The notes below the pieces were generated by a model. It was given only the letters and a program-made list of their open reading frames with translations. It made no database searches and was not told the DNA's origin. Position numbers and translations under genes: made by a program. 64,000 bases of DNA from Bacteroidales bacterium (GTDB taxonomy: Bacteria; Bacteroidota; Bacteroidia; Bacteroidales; UBA3824): contig JAEERW010000006.1 of NCBI GenBank assembly GCA_016286055.1, forward strand, positions 205,939-269,938. Reading direction: 5' to 3'. Shown here piece by piece: positions 1 to 8,764 of this stretch; within the stretch, counting starts at the first letter, position 1; each line of letters starts with the position of its first letter.

Positions 1-3000
1 ATATTAGTAGCAATAACTCAGACAGTTACAGCACGAACGCTCGACGAGATACGCCGAAGTGGAGTAATCCGCGTGGCGTTTACCCAGAGTGGTTTGGAGA
101 CTGTCAACTACAACTTTGCAAAAGAATTCGCTCGGTTTCTAAATGTTGATTTAGAGATTGTTACCATATCTTGGAACGAAATTTTCTCGCACAACGGCGT
201 TATTCCACCCGACTATCAAACCAACGATTCAATTAGTTACACCCCCGACGCACTCAAACGTGCCGACTTTATCTGCGGAACAACATACATTTATGCTTGG
301 CGCGAAAAATTCTTCGACTTTGCTGGTGTGATGGATGTGTCCGACTTGTTGATCGTTAGTAAACGTAAAACAAAAAAATCTCTCTTTACCAATTTTATGT
401 TGCCCGAAACTTATCACAAATCGGGTAAAAAGCTTAACGTGAAGAGTTACAAAGATTTGAAAGGTTTGCGCATAGCATTTCTCGAAAATTCATCTTACGC
501 TACCAACATTGCCAAAATCAACGACTTGATAGGCGGTGGAATATCATTTGTAAGCACCAAGAGCGAGGAAGAATCGCAGCTTTTGGCTCGTCAGGGCAAG
601 GTTGACGGATTTATTACAGTATCTTATCTTGGTTTGCAGTTTGTTAATGATAATCAGCAGTTTAAACTTGCATTCCCTATTGCCAAGCCCGATGATGTGG
701 GTTGGGCTGTAGAAAAAGGCAACCGTTCGCTCCGCACCGCTATCGACGACTTTTTTGCCATGATTCGTGGCAGTGGCGTTTTGGACAAGATGTTTACATC
801 TAAATTTGGTGTCAACTATCAATCTTACAACGAGATTATTAATTCATATTCTGAATCTACCGAGGGAATGTCAAATTATCGCGACCTCGACGAGATTATG
901 GAATCTGGCAAGTTGATAGTTGGTCTCCGCGACCGTGAAATGGTGTATCACTCAAACGGTATCAAGCAGTTCAACCATTCGCTTGCAGGAGATTTTGCCA
1001 AATATCTCGGCCTTGACCTCGAAATTAGAATTATCCCCAACCTCTCCGATTACTTTACCGATAGCAACGACGAAATTGTCCGCGACAGCAGTTACACCCC
1101 AGAATGGTTCAACACTATTGACGTGGCTTGCGACCTTCTTGCCCCTATCGATTGGCGTTTGAAAAAAATTGATATTGTTGACGTTTTGCCTACTGCCAAT
1201 GTGGTGGTGGCTAGTAAAAATCTCGACATCAAGAATATCAACGACCTTCATAAATACCGAGGTGTTACGTCAAAAGGTTCTGTATACGAAGAGGCATTGA
1301 TCGACAACGACATAACCAATTATTATTACAAAGAGGCTAACGAATTTTTTAGCGAGATAATGAGTGGTCGTGCCGATTACTGTATCGTTAACTTCGACAT
1401 TTACAGCCTTCCTAAATATCCGCAGCTTGAGTCGAAATTTGTGCTTGGCGAAATCAGTTCAGTAGGTTGGGGTATTAAGAAAAACCAACCCAAACTTCGC
1501 CAAAAAATTCTGGAGTTCCTTGTTTACACAAGTTCCACGGGCGTTTTGGATCAAGCGTTTATGGATCAGGCCGGAATACCTTACAAGGCTGCACAAAACC
1601 ACCTTGTGGCTATGTATCAAACATATCAGACAGGCTATTTCCCATTTGTATTCTACGGAACCGACCAAGGGTTGCCGCAGGAAGACATTATGTGCATTTT
1701 CCAAGATCATGATGGATTTATGTGGTTTGGTACTCAGTCGGGAGCTGTAAAATACAACGGCCGTCAGATGACAAACTATACCAGTGCACCCGACAGGCTC
1801 AGTAGCAATGTTGTGTTCGACATTGCCCAAGATAGCAAGAACAACATCTATTTTGCAACTCTCAAGGGTGTTACATGCCTCCATCCTGATGGCACCTTTA
1901 CGCAAATGCTTTCGGATATGGCGTTTAAGCACATCTACATCGATAAAAAAGACACTAAATATTTCTTCGGCGACAAACGACTTTGTACTCTCGACGCCGA
2001 TGACAAAACGCAGCAGTTGAACAAGCGTTTCCCCACTCTGCCCGATTGCATACACTCTGTGGCGCAGAACAATTCGGGGCACAACACTTTCCTTGCCTCG
2101 CCCGATGGCCTTTTTATGATTGTGGAAAATGAGATTAGGATGCTAACCGATAAAAAATGCTACTGTGTGTTTGTAGATGAGGACGGAATTATTTGGCTCT
2201 CTACAACAGAGGGCATTTATACTGGCAATTTGTCGCAGTTTACACGCGGTGATCTCGAATCGCTCAAAATCAATCAGAAAGTTGGCATTCCTGAAAGCTG
2301 CCGCATTCACACCATCAAGCAAAATCGAGATGGTTCGGTATTCTTGGTGTCAAACTTTGAGGCGTTCCAGATATTCTCGCTGATGCAGAGTGCCATCAAG
2401 TATGACCAAAGCATTGGTTTGAAAGATCTTAAACTGCTATCGTATTACGAAGACCAAGAGGATAACTATTGGTTCGGTTTTTCGGGCGGTATTCAGAAAC
2501 TTACCAATCGTTCGCTCCGCAATCTCTATCCCGAAAACTTGGATTGCTATCTTAACAATTTTGAGGAAGATCACCTCGGACGTATTTGGATGGCATTTAA
2601 TAATAAGGTGTACTATTTCCAGCACCAATTGGTAGATTTTTCAGATAATATCGACGGACATGTGGTGCCTTACGTGGTTAAGGTGCTCAATTCCGAAGAA
2701 ATATTTATTGCCGATAGCTACGGATGGTATCTCTTTGACTGTAACACTTTGAAACTCAAACGGAAATTTACTTTTAAAAATCGTATTCACAACCTTACCA
2801 ATGTGTTTGTAACTCAAAACGGCGAAATATTCCTTTTGACGGGTATCGATGGCGTGGTTTATCATATTCAAGATTTTGACTCCAACCCTGTGCCTATCAG
2901 AAGCGTGTCTACTTCGCTTGTGTCGCAAATGATTCAGTATAAGACACTTGTGCTTGGAGGTAATAATACGGGCATCGTTAAATTCGATGGCAACGGATTT

Positions 3001-4809
3001 GAACTCCTTAAATCTACTCCGTCGTCGGTGCTTTCTCTTGCAATTTTGGGCGACAACCTGCTTGTGGGTATGGAAGAAGGTTTGGGAATATATTCGTCCG
3101 ATGGCGAATTCAAGATGATAGATATTCCTACGCTGCCATCTAACGCCATCAATTCTATATTGCCAGCACGCGACAAGGATTATCTTTGGCTTGGAACCAA
3201 CAAAGGGTTCTGCTATTATAATATTCCCGACAACCGTGTAGATTTTTCAGTGTATGCCAACGACGGATTGCCCGGAAGCGAAATCGTTACCAATGGTTTG
3301 TTGATAAATAAAAAAGGTGTGCTCTATGTGGCTACATTCCATGGCGTTTCGTCGTTCGATTTGAAAAAAGGCAGCAACGAAAAATTTGTGCCGCAGTGCC
3401 GTTTAGAGAATATTCTGCTCAATGGTATGCCATTTGACCGTACCCGCACAGTGTTTAGTCACGACGAAAACAACTTCCAGTTTGAACTTGCCGGTCTATC
3501 GTTTAAAGACGAGGCGTCGTTGGTATACGAGTTCTATATGAAAGGTCTCGACAACGACTATGTGGCTTCTCTGGGCAAGGAACACCGCGCCAATTATCAA
3601 AACCTACCTCCCGGCAAATACGATTTTGTGTACCGCGCCAAAGGCAAAGACGGTATTTGGTGTTATTCTAATTCTTATAGTTTTGAAATCAAGCGTCCGT
3701 TCTACCGTAAGTGGTGGTTTATGCTGCTTTTGGTGTTAACAGTTTCGGCAGTGGTATATTTTATCATCAAACTCCGTGAGGCTCAGCTCCGTATGCGCAA
3801 CCAGCATTTGGAGCGTATGGTAACCGAGCGTACCTCCGAAATACGCAAGCAGAAAGACGCTATTGAACAGAAAAACGCCGAACTTGAAACTCAGCGTGAG
3901 GAAATTCTCCAGCAGCGCGATGCCATCGAGGAGAAAAATCTTGCTCTCGAACAGCAGAAAAACGAGATTCTGTCGCAGCGCGACGAGCTTGAAGTGCAGA
4001 AGAATATCGCTACTCAGCAGCGCGACGAGATTGCCCATCACCAAAAGGAGATTATGGACAGTATCTACTACGCAAAACGTATTCAAACTGCCCTTCTGCC
4101 TATTTCTGCCAACATTGCCAAGGTGCTGCCCGAACACTTTATTTTGTTCAAACCTCGTGATATTGTCAGCGGCGATTTCTATTACTTTAAGCACCTCAAC
4201 CATTACGCTGTAATTGTGGCAGCCGACTGTACGGGACACGGCGTTCCGGGTGCGTTTATGAGTATGCTCGGCTCGGCTTACCTCAACGAGATTATTGTAA
4301 AATATCAAGACGAACTCAATTCTGGTCATATTCTCGACCTCTTGCGTACATATATTATCGAATCGTTGCACCAAACAGGTCGTTTCGACGAGGCAAAAGA
4401 CGGTATGGACATCGCTCTCTGTGTGCTTGATTTGGATACGCTCAAACTGCAATTCTCCGGCGCATTTAACCCGATGTTCCTTGTGCGCGACGGCGAAATC
4501 GAAGAGTACCGCGCCGACCGTATGCCAATTGGTATTCACGATTATGTTGACATTGGATTCACCACCTACGATATTGATATGCAGCGTGATGACATTGTTT
4601 ACATATTCTCCGACGGCTACGCATCGCAGTTTGGCGGCAAAACGGGCAAGAAATTTATGTCGAGCCGATTCAAGAAACTCCTTCAAGAAATTTCGCCAAA
4701 TCCCATGGCTGAGCAGCGCGAAATCCTCGATGAAAAAATCGAAACTTGGATGGGCGGAGTTTACAGCCAGGTTGACGATATTTTGGTTATTGGATTTAAG
4801 ATTTCATAA
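1..4809 (+). CDS. Giant hybrid sensor: two SBP_bac_3 domains, propeller, Y_Y_Y, SpoIIE phosphatase (5' end outside window)
   Basis: The frame is open to the window edge: before the GTG at 73 it reads a segment like the end of a signal peptide, then TLDEIRRSG, the usual start of a mature solute-binding domain. The gene therefore begins upstream. Counting from the GTG at 73, I see SBP_bac_3 domains at about residues 1-250 and 265-510, Reg_prop-type repeats at about 530-1100 (WFGTQSG, IWLSTTEG, LWLGTNKGF), a Y_Y_Y domain at about 1130-1205, one membrane helix at 1213-1232, a long coiled coil to about 1330, and a PP2C-type SpoIIE phosphatase at 1356-1578 (GDFYYF, DCTGHGVPGAFMSML, SDGYASQFGG). Ligand sensing outside the membrane is probably relayed to Ser/Thr dephosphorylation inside. 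Hybrid two-component systems use the propeller/Y_Y_Y part, but here the output is a phosphatase. The ligand is unknown. Confidence 0.88.
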   Translation: MLVAITQTVTARTLDEIRRSGVIRVAFTQSGLETVNYNFAKEFARFLNVDLEIVTISWNEIFSHNGVIPPDYQTNDSISYTPDALKRADFICGTTYIYAWREKFFDFAGVMDVSDLLIVSKRKTKKSLFTNFMLPETYHKSGKKLNVKSYKDLKGLRIAFLENSSYATNIAKINDLIGGGISFVSTKSEEESQLLARQGKVDGFITVSYLGLQFVNDNQQFKLAFPIAKPDDVGWAVEKGNRSLRTAIDDFFAMIRGSGVLDKMFTSKFGVNYQSYNEIINSYSESTEGMSNYRDLDEIMESGKLIVGLRDREMVYHSNGIKQFNHSLAGDFAKYLGLDLEIRIIPNLSDYFTDSNDEIVRDSSYTPEWFNTIDVACDLLAPIDWRLKKIDIVDVLPTANVVVASKNLDIKNINDLHKYRGVTSKGSVYEEALIDNDITNYYYKEANEFFSEIMSGRADYCIVNFDIYSLPKYPQLESKFVLGEISSVGWGIKKNQPKLRQKILEFLVYTSSTGVLDQAFMDQAGIPYKAAQNHLVAMYQTYQTGYFPFVFYGTDQGLPQEDIMCIFQDHDGFMWFGTQSGAVKYNGRQMTNYTSAPDRLSSNVVFDIAQDSKNNIYFATLKGVTCLHPDGTFTQMLSDMAFKHIYIDKKDTKYFFGDKRLCTLDADDKTQQLNKRFPTLPDCIHSVAQNNSGHNTFLASPDGLFMIVENEIRMLTDKKCYCVFVDEDGIIWLSTTEGIYTGNLSQFTRGDLESLKINQKVGIPESCRIHTIKQNRDGSVFLVSNFEAFQIFSLMQSAIKYDQSIGLKDLKLLSYYEDQEDNYWFGFSGGIQKLTNRSLRNLYPENLDCYLNNFEEDHLGRIWMAFNNKVYYFQHQLVDFSDNIDGHVVPYVVKVLNSEEIFIADSYGWYLFDCNTLKLKRKFTFKNRIHNLTNVFVTQNGEIFLLTGIDGVVYHIQDFDSNPVPIRSVSTSLVSQMIQYKTLVLGGNNTGIVKFDGNGFELLKSTPSSVLSLAILGDNLLVGMEEGLGIYSSDGEFKMIDIPTLPSNAINSILPARDKDYLWLGTNKGFCYYNIPDNRVDFSVYANDGLPGSEIVTNGLLINKKGVLYVATFHGVSSFDLKKGSNEKFVPQCRLENILLNGMPFDRTRTVFSHDENNFQFELAGLSFKDEASLVYEFYMKGLDNDYVASLGKEHRANYQNLPPGKYDFVYRAKGKDGIWCYSNSYSFEIKRPFYRKWWFMLLLVLTVSAVVYFIIKLREAQLRMRNQHLERMVTERTSEIRKQKDAIEQKNAELETQREEILQQRDAIEEKNLALEQQKNEILSQRDELEVQKNIATQQRDEIAHHQKEIMDSIYYAKRIQTALLPISANIAKVLPEHFILFKPRDIVSGDFYYFKHLNHYAVIVAADCTGHGVPGAFMSMLGSAYLNEIIVKYQDELNSGHILDLLRTYIIESLHQTGRFDEAKDGMDIALCVLDLDTLKLQFSGAFNPMFLVRDGEIEEYRADRMPIGIHDYVDIGFTTYDIDMQRDDIVYIFSDGYASQFGGKTGKKFMSSRFKKLLQEISPNPMAEQREILDEKIETWMGGVYSQVDDILVIGFKIS

Positions 4810-4853
4810 AATTAACCAATAACATAACCTACGAATGGTTATGAAAAGAACGC

Positions 4854-5765
4854 CTAATCCAAATGCTTTTTTATAAAATTCATTACTCTGTCGGTGTAAT
4901 GCTGTATCTCGGTTGAATCCATAGTTTCAAAACCGTGTTCCAGTCCGGGATAAATGTAAATATCTGTTGTATTTGGCAACGCATCGTGAAGCCATACCGA
5001 CTGACGGTAATTAACCACTTTGTCGTGGTCGCCATGAGATATAAGAATAGGTACGTGGCATAGCTTGTCGGTGTGGTGAAGCGGCGAGAAAGCTTTGGTG
5101 AGCACTTCAAATTTCTTTAAATCGCGATACCTCATGTGAAAAAATATAGTGCAGGCAAGACGTCGCAAAAAATCTGGCACTTTTGACCACATTTCTGTTA
5201 TGTCGGTGGGACCAAAATCGTCGATGATGCATTTTATGTGTTGATTTTCTCGTTCCTGTACAAAGCTCATCATTGCCACGTGTGCACCAGCTGACGAGCC
5301 CCATAGACCTATGTGCGCAGTGTCTATTTTTAGGTAATGCGAATTTTCAATACAATAATGCATTGCGTCGCGGCAGTCGTAGATGCAGTTTTCGAGAGTA
5401 TTGGCGTGACGGGCAATCAGACTGTAATCCAACGAAATCACTTCTATATGGTTGTCGAGCATAGTTTTTATAACATCATAGCGGTAAAAATCTTGTACTT
5501 TACGCTTTGTGCCACAAATCCATGAGCCTCCGTGAATGTAGAGTATAGTTTTGTGTGCCGAAAGTGTGTCTTCGGGTCGGTATACATCCATGCGGATGTT
5601 TCTATCTTCGATGGTTTTATATACAAGTTCTGTAGGATATATTGGATTTGATGGTGTTCGGTAGCCATTTTGCCAAGATGTATATAATGTTACGATGCCA
5701 TAAACAAGAACAGCTGCCCAAACGACCGCTGCCAATAACATCAGCGTTCTTTTTATTTTTTTCAT
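4854..5765 (-). CDS. Alpha/beta hydrolase (BD-FAE/lipase-like esterase), membrane-anchored or exported
   Basis: This 303-residue protein has an N-terminal hydrophobic helix (residues 8-28) that is probably a signal anchor. The oxyanion motif HGGSW is at 78-82 and the nucleophile elbow GSSAG at 156-160 (Ser158). A likely acid lies in SHGDHDKV and the catalytic His in GLEHGF near the C-terminus. These are hallmarks of the hormone-sensitive-lipase/BD-FAE branch of carboxylesterases, which often remove acetyl or feruloyl groups from glycans. The substrate cannot be told from sequence. It is monocistronic and converges with the large sensor gene. A TATTTTTG promoter element lies about 30 bp upstream. 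Confidence 0.8.
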   Translation of the reverse strand: MKKIKRTLMLLAAVVWAAVLVYGIVTLYTSWQNGYRTPSNPIYPTELVYKTIEDRNIRMDVYRPEDTLSAHKTILYIHGGSWICGTKRKVQDFYRYDVIKTMLDNHIEVISLDYSLIARHANTLENCIYDCRDAMHYCIENSHYLKIDTAHIGLWGSSAGAHVAMMSFVQERENQHIKCIIDDFGPTDITEMWSKVPDFLRRLACTIFFHMRYRDLKKFEVLTKAFSPLHHTDKLCHVPILISHGDHDKVVNYRQSVWLHDALPNTTDIYIYPGLEHGFETMDSTEIQHYTDRVMNFIKKHLD

Positions 5766-5794
5766 TACAAAAATGTTCTATTAATAACCGCTGG

Positions 5795-5802
5795 CAAAAA
5801 TA
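5795..5802 (-). promoter_or_regulatory. Bacteroidetes -7 element for the esterase gene
   Basis: On the minus strand the site reads TATTTTTG, matching TAnnTTTG, and lies 30 bp before the esterase start at 5765. No clear TTTG -33 box is visible. Confidence 0.45.
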
Positions 5803-5832
5803 GAAATTTTATTTGTAATAAAAACATCATTT

Positions 5833-6258
5833 TTATCTCTTCTCTTGTATCCGAAAAATCATTTTTTTATCTGATATGCCTATTTCGTGTATTGTAAATG
5901 AAGAAACGCCTTTCCTTACTTCTGGAACATTGTCGACAATCTTTATCATTGTTAGAGAATCTACCGCAAATGTCTTTATGTTATAATTATTTACAGTAGA
6001 ATCGTTTTTTATAATTGTTATTTGGCGGAACCCTTCGCTGCCTTCGCCGATGAGGGCGGAAAATACTTTTTTGTGGATATTGATGGTGTAACATTCTGAT
6101 TCTATGGTGTTTTCAATTTCGCCACCCGAATACGACGGGTCGATGTGCATAAACGGTGCTTTCATCAATAGGTCTTGCAGTTGCTGTCCAAACATAAACG
6201 AGCCGAGGAGCAAAAATATCGAAAGTATTGCCCAAAATTTTGCTATAAAGTTTTTCAT
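5833..6258 (-). CDS. Small exported protein of unknown function, last gene of the redox operon
   Basis: This 141-residue protein has a hydrophobic N-terminus (about residues 8-25) that looks like a signal peptide. I recognise no domain. It starts 12 bp downstream of the NapH-like ferredoxin gene and is probably the third gene of that operon (8032 to 5833). The mature part is mostly polar beta-type sequence with one cysteine (SECYTI), so it is not itself an obvious redox carrier. It may be a periplasmic accessory to the membrane redox pair; that is inference from position only. Confidence 0.65.
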   Translation of the reverse strand: MKNFIAKFWAILSIFLLLGSFMFGQQLQDLLMKAPFMHIDPSYSGGEIENTIESECYTINIHKKVFSALIGEGSEGFRQITIIKNDSTVNNYNIKTFAVDSLTMIKIVDNVPEVRKGVSSFTIHEIGISDKKMIFRIQEKR

Positions 6259-6270
6259 AGTTGTAACGAT

Positions 6271-7401
6271 TTAAAAGATTAATTTAAAGATAGTTTCAAG
6301 TCCGCCTCTTGCGCACGAACCCAAGAATATTACCATAAACGAGTAGGCAAGGTAAAGAAAAATAACACGAGCCGTGCTTGCACTCACCTTTGCCGAAGTA
6401 CCTTTGATTCTGTAATTTAGAGCCTCCGACGGACAGTTGTCGATACATCTTGCACATTTGGCGCAGGTAATCGATGGCTTATGGTCTTTGTTCATTGCCA
6501 TCAACTGACATTTTGATATACATTTATTGCATTTTATACATTTTTCTTTGTCTAATGAAATTTCAAAAATGTTGATTTTGTTAAACAGCGACATTAATGC
6601 TCCCATTGGGCAGAATGTAGCGCACTGAATCCTTTTTTTGGTGAGTATCGGCAGCACTATAACCAATGCTACAAACATTGTGTAAAAGATAATGTTTTTT
6701 ATAAGTGTTACGCCGTCAACGATTTTTTCGCCCTCGGTAACAGCCTTAAATGGACAGAGCCAATTGCAATATTGCGGCACAAGACTTTCGGCACTCCACA
6801 ATGCCATAAGTATCAGCATTGCAAAACTGAAATATTTAAACGAGGAGTTGATTTTTTTGATAATAGGGCGTTTGCCAATGCGCGAAGTCATATCGTCCCA
6901 ACCGCCGTAAAAACAGCCCCACGAACAGAATGCGCGTCCCATAAGCACTGCGGCTGCTATCACTATCACCAACATCGATGCGATGGAGGCAAACCCTTCG
7001 TTGAGATTGCCCGAAAAGATGATTGTTTGCTTAATTGCCGCCGGAATTATCACCATTGTGGTAACGATGTGGCAAAAAGGAATGTCGCAATTGTAGATGG
7101 TGTTGGTGTCGTAATTGATTGAACCTCTGATTTCTATGAGGTTTGCCATAAACCCGACTACAAACAACAGCGCCGACGCACCAAAAGCAATAGCGCGATA
7201 CTTGTCGGTTTTGCCCTTGTAGAGCATCAAGAAGAATATCAGCGTAAAAAACGCCGTAGACACTGCCCACGCAAGTGCATCGGCGGTTGATTCAAAGGCA
7301 ATGTTGCCCTGTGTAGAAAAGATAAAGATTATCAAAAACATAGGCAGTGTTGCCAAAATGCTGCGGGGTATTTTTCCCGTGGTTTTGTATCTGTTTTCCA
7401 T
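6271..7401 (-). CDS. Membrane 4Fe-4S ferredoxin-type protein (NapH/NosR-like)
   Basis: This 376-residue polytopic protein has about five or six membrane helices. NapH-type cysteine motifs sit at helix ends (CSWGCFYGG, NWLCPFK, CATFCPMGAL). A double ferredoxin domain near the C-terminus carries CIKCNKCISKCQ and CAKCARCIDNCP. A last hydrophobic helix follows. Members of this family pass electrons across or along the membrane to periplasmic reductases. The gene lies 4 bp after a CcdA/SafE-like gene, so the pair may form an electron or thiol relay. No terminal reductase is adjacent, so the acceptor is unknown. Confidence 0.82.
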   Translation of the reverse strand: MENRYKTTGKIPRSILATLPMFLIIFIFSTQGNIAFESTADALAWAVSTAFFTLIFFLMLYKGKTDKYRAIAFGASALLFVVGFMANLIEIRGSINYDTNTIYNCDIPFCHIVTTMVIIPAAIKQTIIFSGNLNEGFASIASMLVIVIAAAVLMGRAFCSWGCFYGGWDDMTSRIGKRPIIKKINSSFKYFSFAMLILMALWSAESLVPQYCNWLCPFKAVTEGEKIVDGVTLIKNIIFYTMFVALVIVLPILTKKRIQCATFCPMGALMSLFNKINIFEISLDKEKCIKCNKCISKCQLMAMNKDHKPSITCAKCARCIDNCPSEALNYRIKGTSAKVSASTARVIFLYLAYSFMVIFLGSCARGGLETIFKLIF

Positions 7402-7405
7402 ATTT

Positions 7406-8032
7406 TTATGATATTAAAAGTTTTATTGCGTTATAAAAATATACTATACACATGATGATGGCGGCGTAACGTCCTATGTGCTTGAACGCCACGTTTTTGC
7501 GGCTTAATCCCACCAAAGGAACTGGCAGAAAATAGGGGAGAGTGCCAACGAAAAACATTGAAAACAATGCAACTGTGCGCCAAAACGACTGTTCACCAGC
7601 CGTTTGCACCACCATCGACACAAATGGCGGACACAATGCCACCGAGGTTACAAAGCCCATAATCAGCGGCAGAACATATTCGTGTTTTTTTGCAAATGTG
7701 CGCAAAGCCTTGTGTTTTAATGGGTTGAAGCATCGGCTCGAAAGTTTCCCCAAGGCAAAAAGAAGCATTATTACACCGAGTATCAACTGTGTAATTATCA
7801 TAACTTTACGGTCGGAAACAATGCCGTAAACCGCTGCCGAAAGTATCGAACTTAGCACCGCCGCAAAAAGGTACGCCAACCATCGTCCCGAAAGAAAAAT
7901 GGTAACAAACTTAGCCGACTGCGCCACCGACGAACTTTGTCCGAGGAGAATCGGAACCATTCCCGGAAGGCAAATCGAAATGCAGGCAATCCCGCTACTT
8001 AAACCTAATAATAATGCTGATAAATAGTCCAT
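7406..8032 (-). CDS. CcdA/SafE-like polytopic membrane protein (sulfite exporter / thiol transporter superfamily)
   Basis: The protein has about 208 residues and six predicted membrane helices. Two half-repeats each carry a conserved cysteine beside prolines: CISICLPGMVP in the first helix and ALCPPF in the second half. This is the pattern of the DsbD/CcdA and SafE/ArsG-type families. I chose the ATG at 8032 because the first helix begins directly after it (MDYLSALLLGL); a start at 8074 would add a charged extension and overlap the promoter region. It is the first gene of the operon with the ferredoxin-type protein. Thiol or electron transfer is the likely role, but metal(loid) or sulfite export cannot be excluded. 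Confidence 0.72.
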   Translation of the reverse strand: MDYLSALLLGLSSGIACISICLPGMVPILLGQSSSVAQSAKFVTIFLSGRWLAYLFAAVLSSILSAAVYGIVSDRKVMIITQLILGVIMLLFALGKLSSRCFNPLKHKALRTFAKKHEYVLPLIMGFVTSVALCPPFVSMVVQTAGEQSFWRTVALFSMFFVGTLPYFLPVPLVGLSRKNVAFKHIGRYAAIIMCIVYFYNAIKLLIS

Positions 8033-8050
8033 CGTGTTTCGTTTTTTTTG

Positions 8051-8081
8051 CAAATTAACGATGGAAAATTTCATTATGCAA
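8051..8081 (-). promoter_or_regulatory. Promoter of the CcdA-like/ferredoxin operon
   Basis: On the minus strand a TTG box (8081-8079) is followed after 20 bp by TTAATTTG (8058-8051), close to the TAnnTTTG consensus. The start codon is about 19 bp further on. The GGGA array begins immediately upstream of the -33 box. Confidence 0.45.
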
Positions 8082-8087
8082 TACCGT

Positions 8088-8200
8088 GGGACACTCTACA
8101 CCCCTCTGTGGGATAGAATTTAGGGGTTGGGACGAATGGTTAGGTTTTTGGGACGAAATGCAGGGAGAAAAAAGATGTGAAATAATTTGGTGGGATAAAA
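8088..8200. promoter_or_regulatory. Phased array of GGGA(C/T) boxes, candidate LytTR-type operator
   Basis: TGGGA-type boxes have their first G at 8088, 8110, 8129, 8150 and 8192. The spacings are 22, 19, 21 and 42 bp, so all fall near two helical turns or a multiple. The copies at 8127-8136 and 8148-8157 are identical over 10 bp (TTGGGACGAA). LytTR regulators are known to bind paired direct repeats about 21-22 bp apart, and a LytTR gene lies 0.6 kb away. The array sits between the promoter of the membrane redox operon and that of a possible small RNA. Function is inferred. Confidence 0.5.
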
Positions 8201-8217
8201 AAAAGTGTTTATTTTTG
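8186..8217 (+). promoter_or_regulatory. Strong Bacteroidetes promoter for a possible small RNA
   Basis: TTTG (8186-8189), 20 bp, then TATTTTTG (8210-8217) is a full match to the consensus. The last box of the GGGA array (8191-8200) lies in its spacer. It points into a gene-free stretch that ends at a terminator. Confidence 0.6.
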
Positions 8218-8223
8218 CAAAGT

Positions 8224-8327
8224 CAATATAAGAGGATTTCGCAGAAAGGATGACAACCTTTATGGCTTATGCCGTTTCGAGCCTCAAAACATACAAGCCG
8301 GCTTTTTTAGTCGGCTTTGTTTTTTTG
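8224..8327 (+). ncRNA. Candidate small structured RNA
   Basis: A consensus promoter upstream and a hairpin with a T tract downstream bound a roughly 100-nt transcript. The interior can fold: GAGG (8232-8235) with CCTC (8281-8284) as an outer stem, AAAGG/CCTTT hairpin, GGC/GCC hairpin, then the terminator. I do not recognise a known family; the SRP and 6S signatures are not evident. A 34-codon frame (8250-8354) encoding a hydrophobic peptide also exists but runs through the terminator, so I favour RNA. Confidence 0.4.
8295..8327 (+). terminator. Rho-independent terminator of the candidate small RNA
   Basis: AAGCCG (8295-8300) pairs with CGGCTT (8312-8317), and the hairpin is followed by a T-rich tract to 8327. 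The 3' end of the minus-strand gene at 8307 lies inside it. Confidence 0.6.
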
Positions 8328-8719
8328 TGGTACACTTATACAATATTGCACTAAATCTTGGTTTGAACGTTGCAGCCCTATCGTTAGTTTAATATCTTTA
8401 TATTTCATAATCAATAATTTCTCAAACTGTTTTTGATTTTTTGTGTTTTTCTTGGTTGCTTTTTCGGCAGACGGAAGAGGTGCGGCATTTGCCAATATAT
8501 CGCTCAATTGCATAACGGCAAGTGTTGATTCATAGTTTCTTGATGCTTTTTCGTAGGTCTCGTTTATGGATAAGAATTTTACAAGGATGTACTGTTTAAG
8601 ATGGACATTAAAATCTTTTTTTCGGGATTTTCAGAAATCCATTTTGCATAAAAATCCTTTATTATTTTTTCACGTGTTTTGATGTCTTCCTTAGTATGTC
8701 CTGTCGGAATGTTTTCCAT
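8307..8719 (-). pseudogene. Frameshifted small gene, conserved hypothetical
   Basis: Two frames join into one coherent protein of about 137 residues. From ATG 8719 the first frame runs through ENPEKK and then stops; a -1 shift at the A7 tract (8616-8622) continues as DFNVHLKQYILVKFL into the frame that ends at 8307. On the coding strand the tract reads GAA AAA AAG, that is A_AAA_AAG, a classic -1 slippery heptamer. It could be an inactivating mutation, a homopolymer sequencing error or programmed frameshifting. The protein is charged and helical with no domain I can name. Confidence 0.55.
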
Positions 8720-8764
8720 AGTGATGGAGTTTTTGTTTGCGCAAAAATATGAATATTAATAGTG

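Noticed and set aside
3736..4686. 316-residue open frame on the minus strand
   Set aside because: It is antisense to the SpoIIE and coiled-coil part of the large sensor, with no recognisable domain and biased composition typical of a shadow frame.
4828..4848. Hairpin between the large sensor and the esterase gene as a terminator
   Set aside because: CATAACC/GGTTATG gives a 7-bp stem but no T tract follows on either strand, so it is weak evidence.
8250..8354. 34-codon hydrophobic peptide gene
   Set aside because: It reads through the intrinsic terminator and into the opposite-strand gene; the promoter-terminator layout fits a small RNA better.
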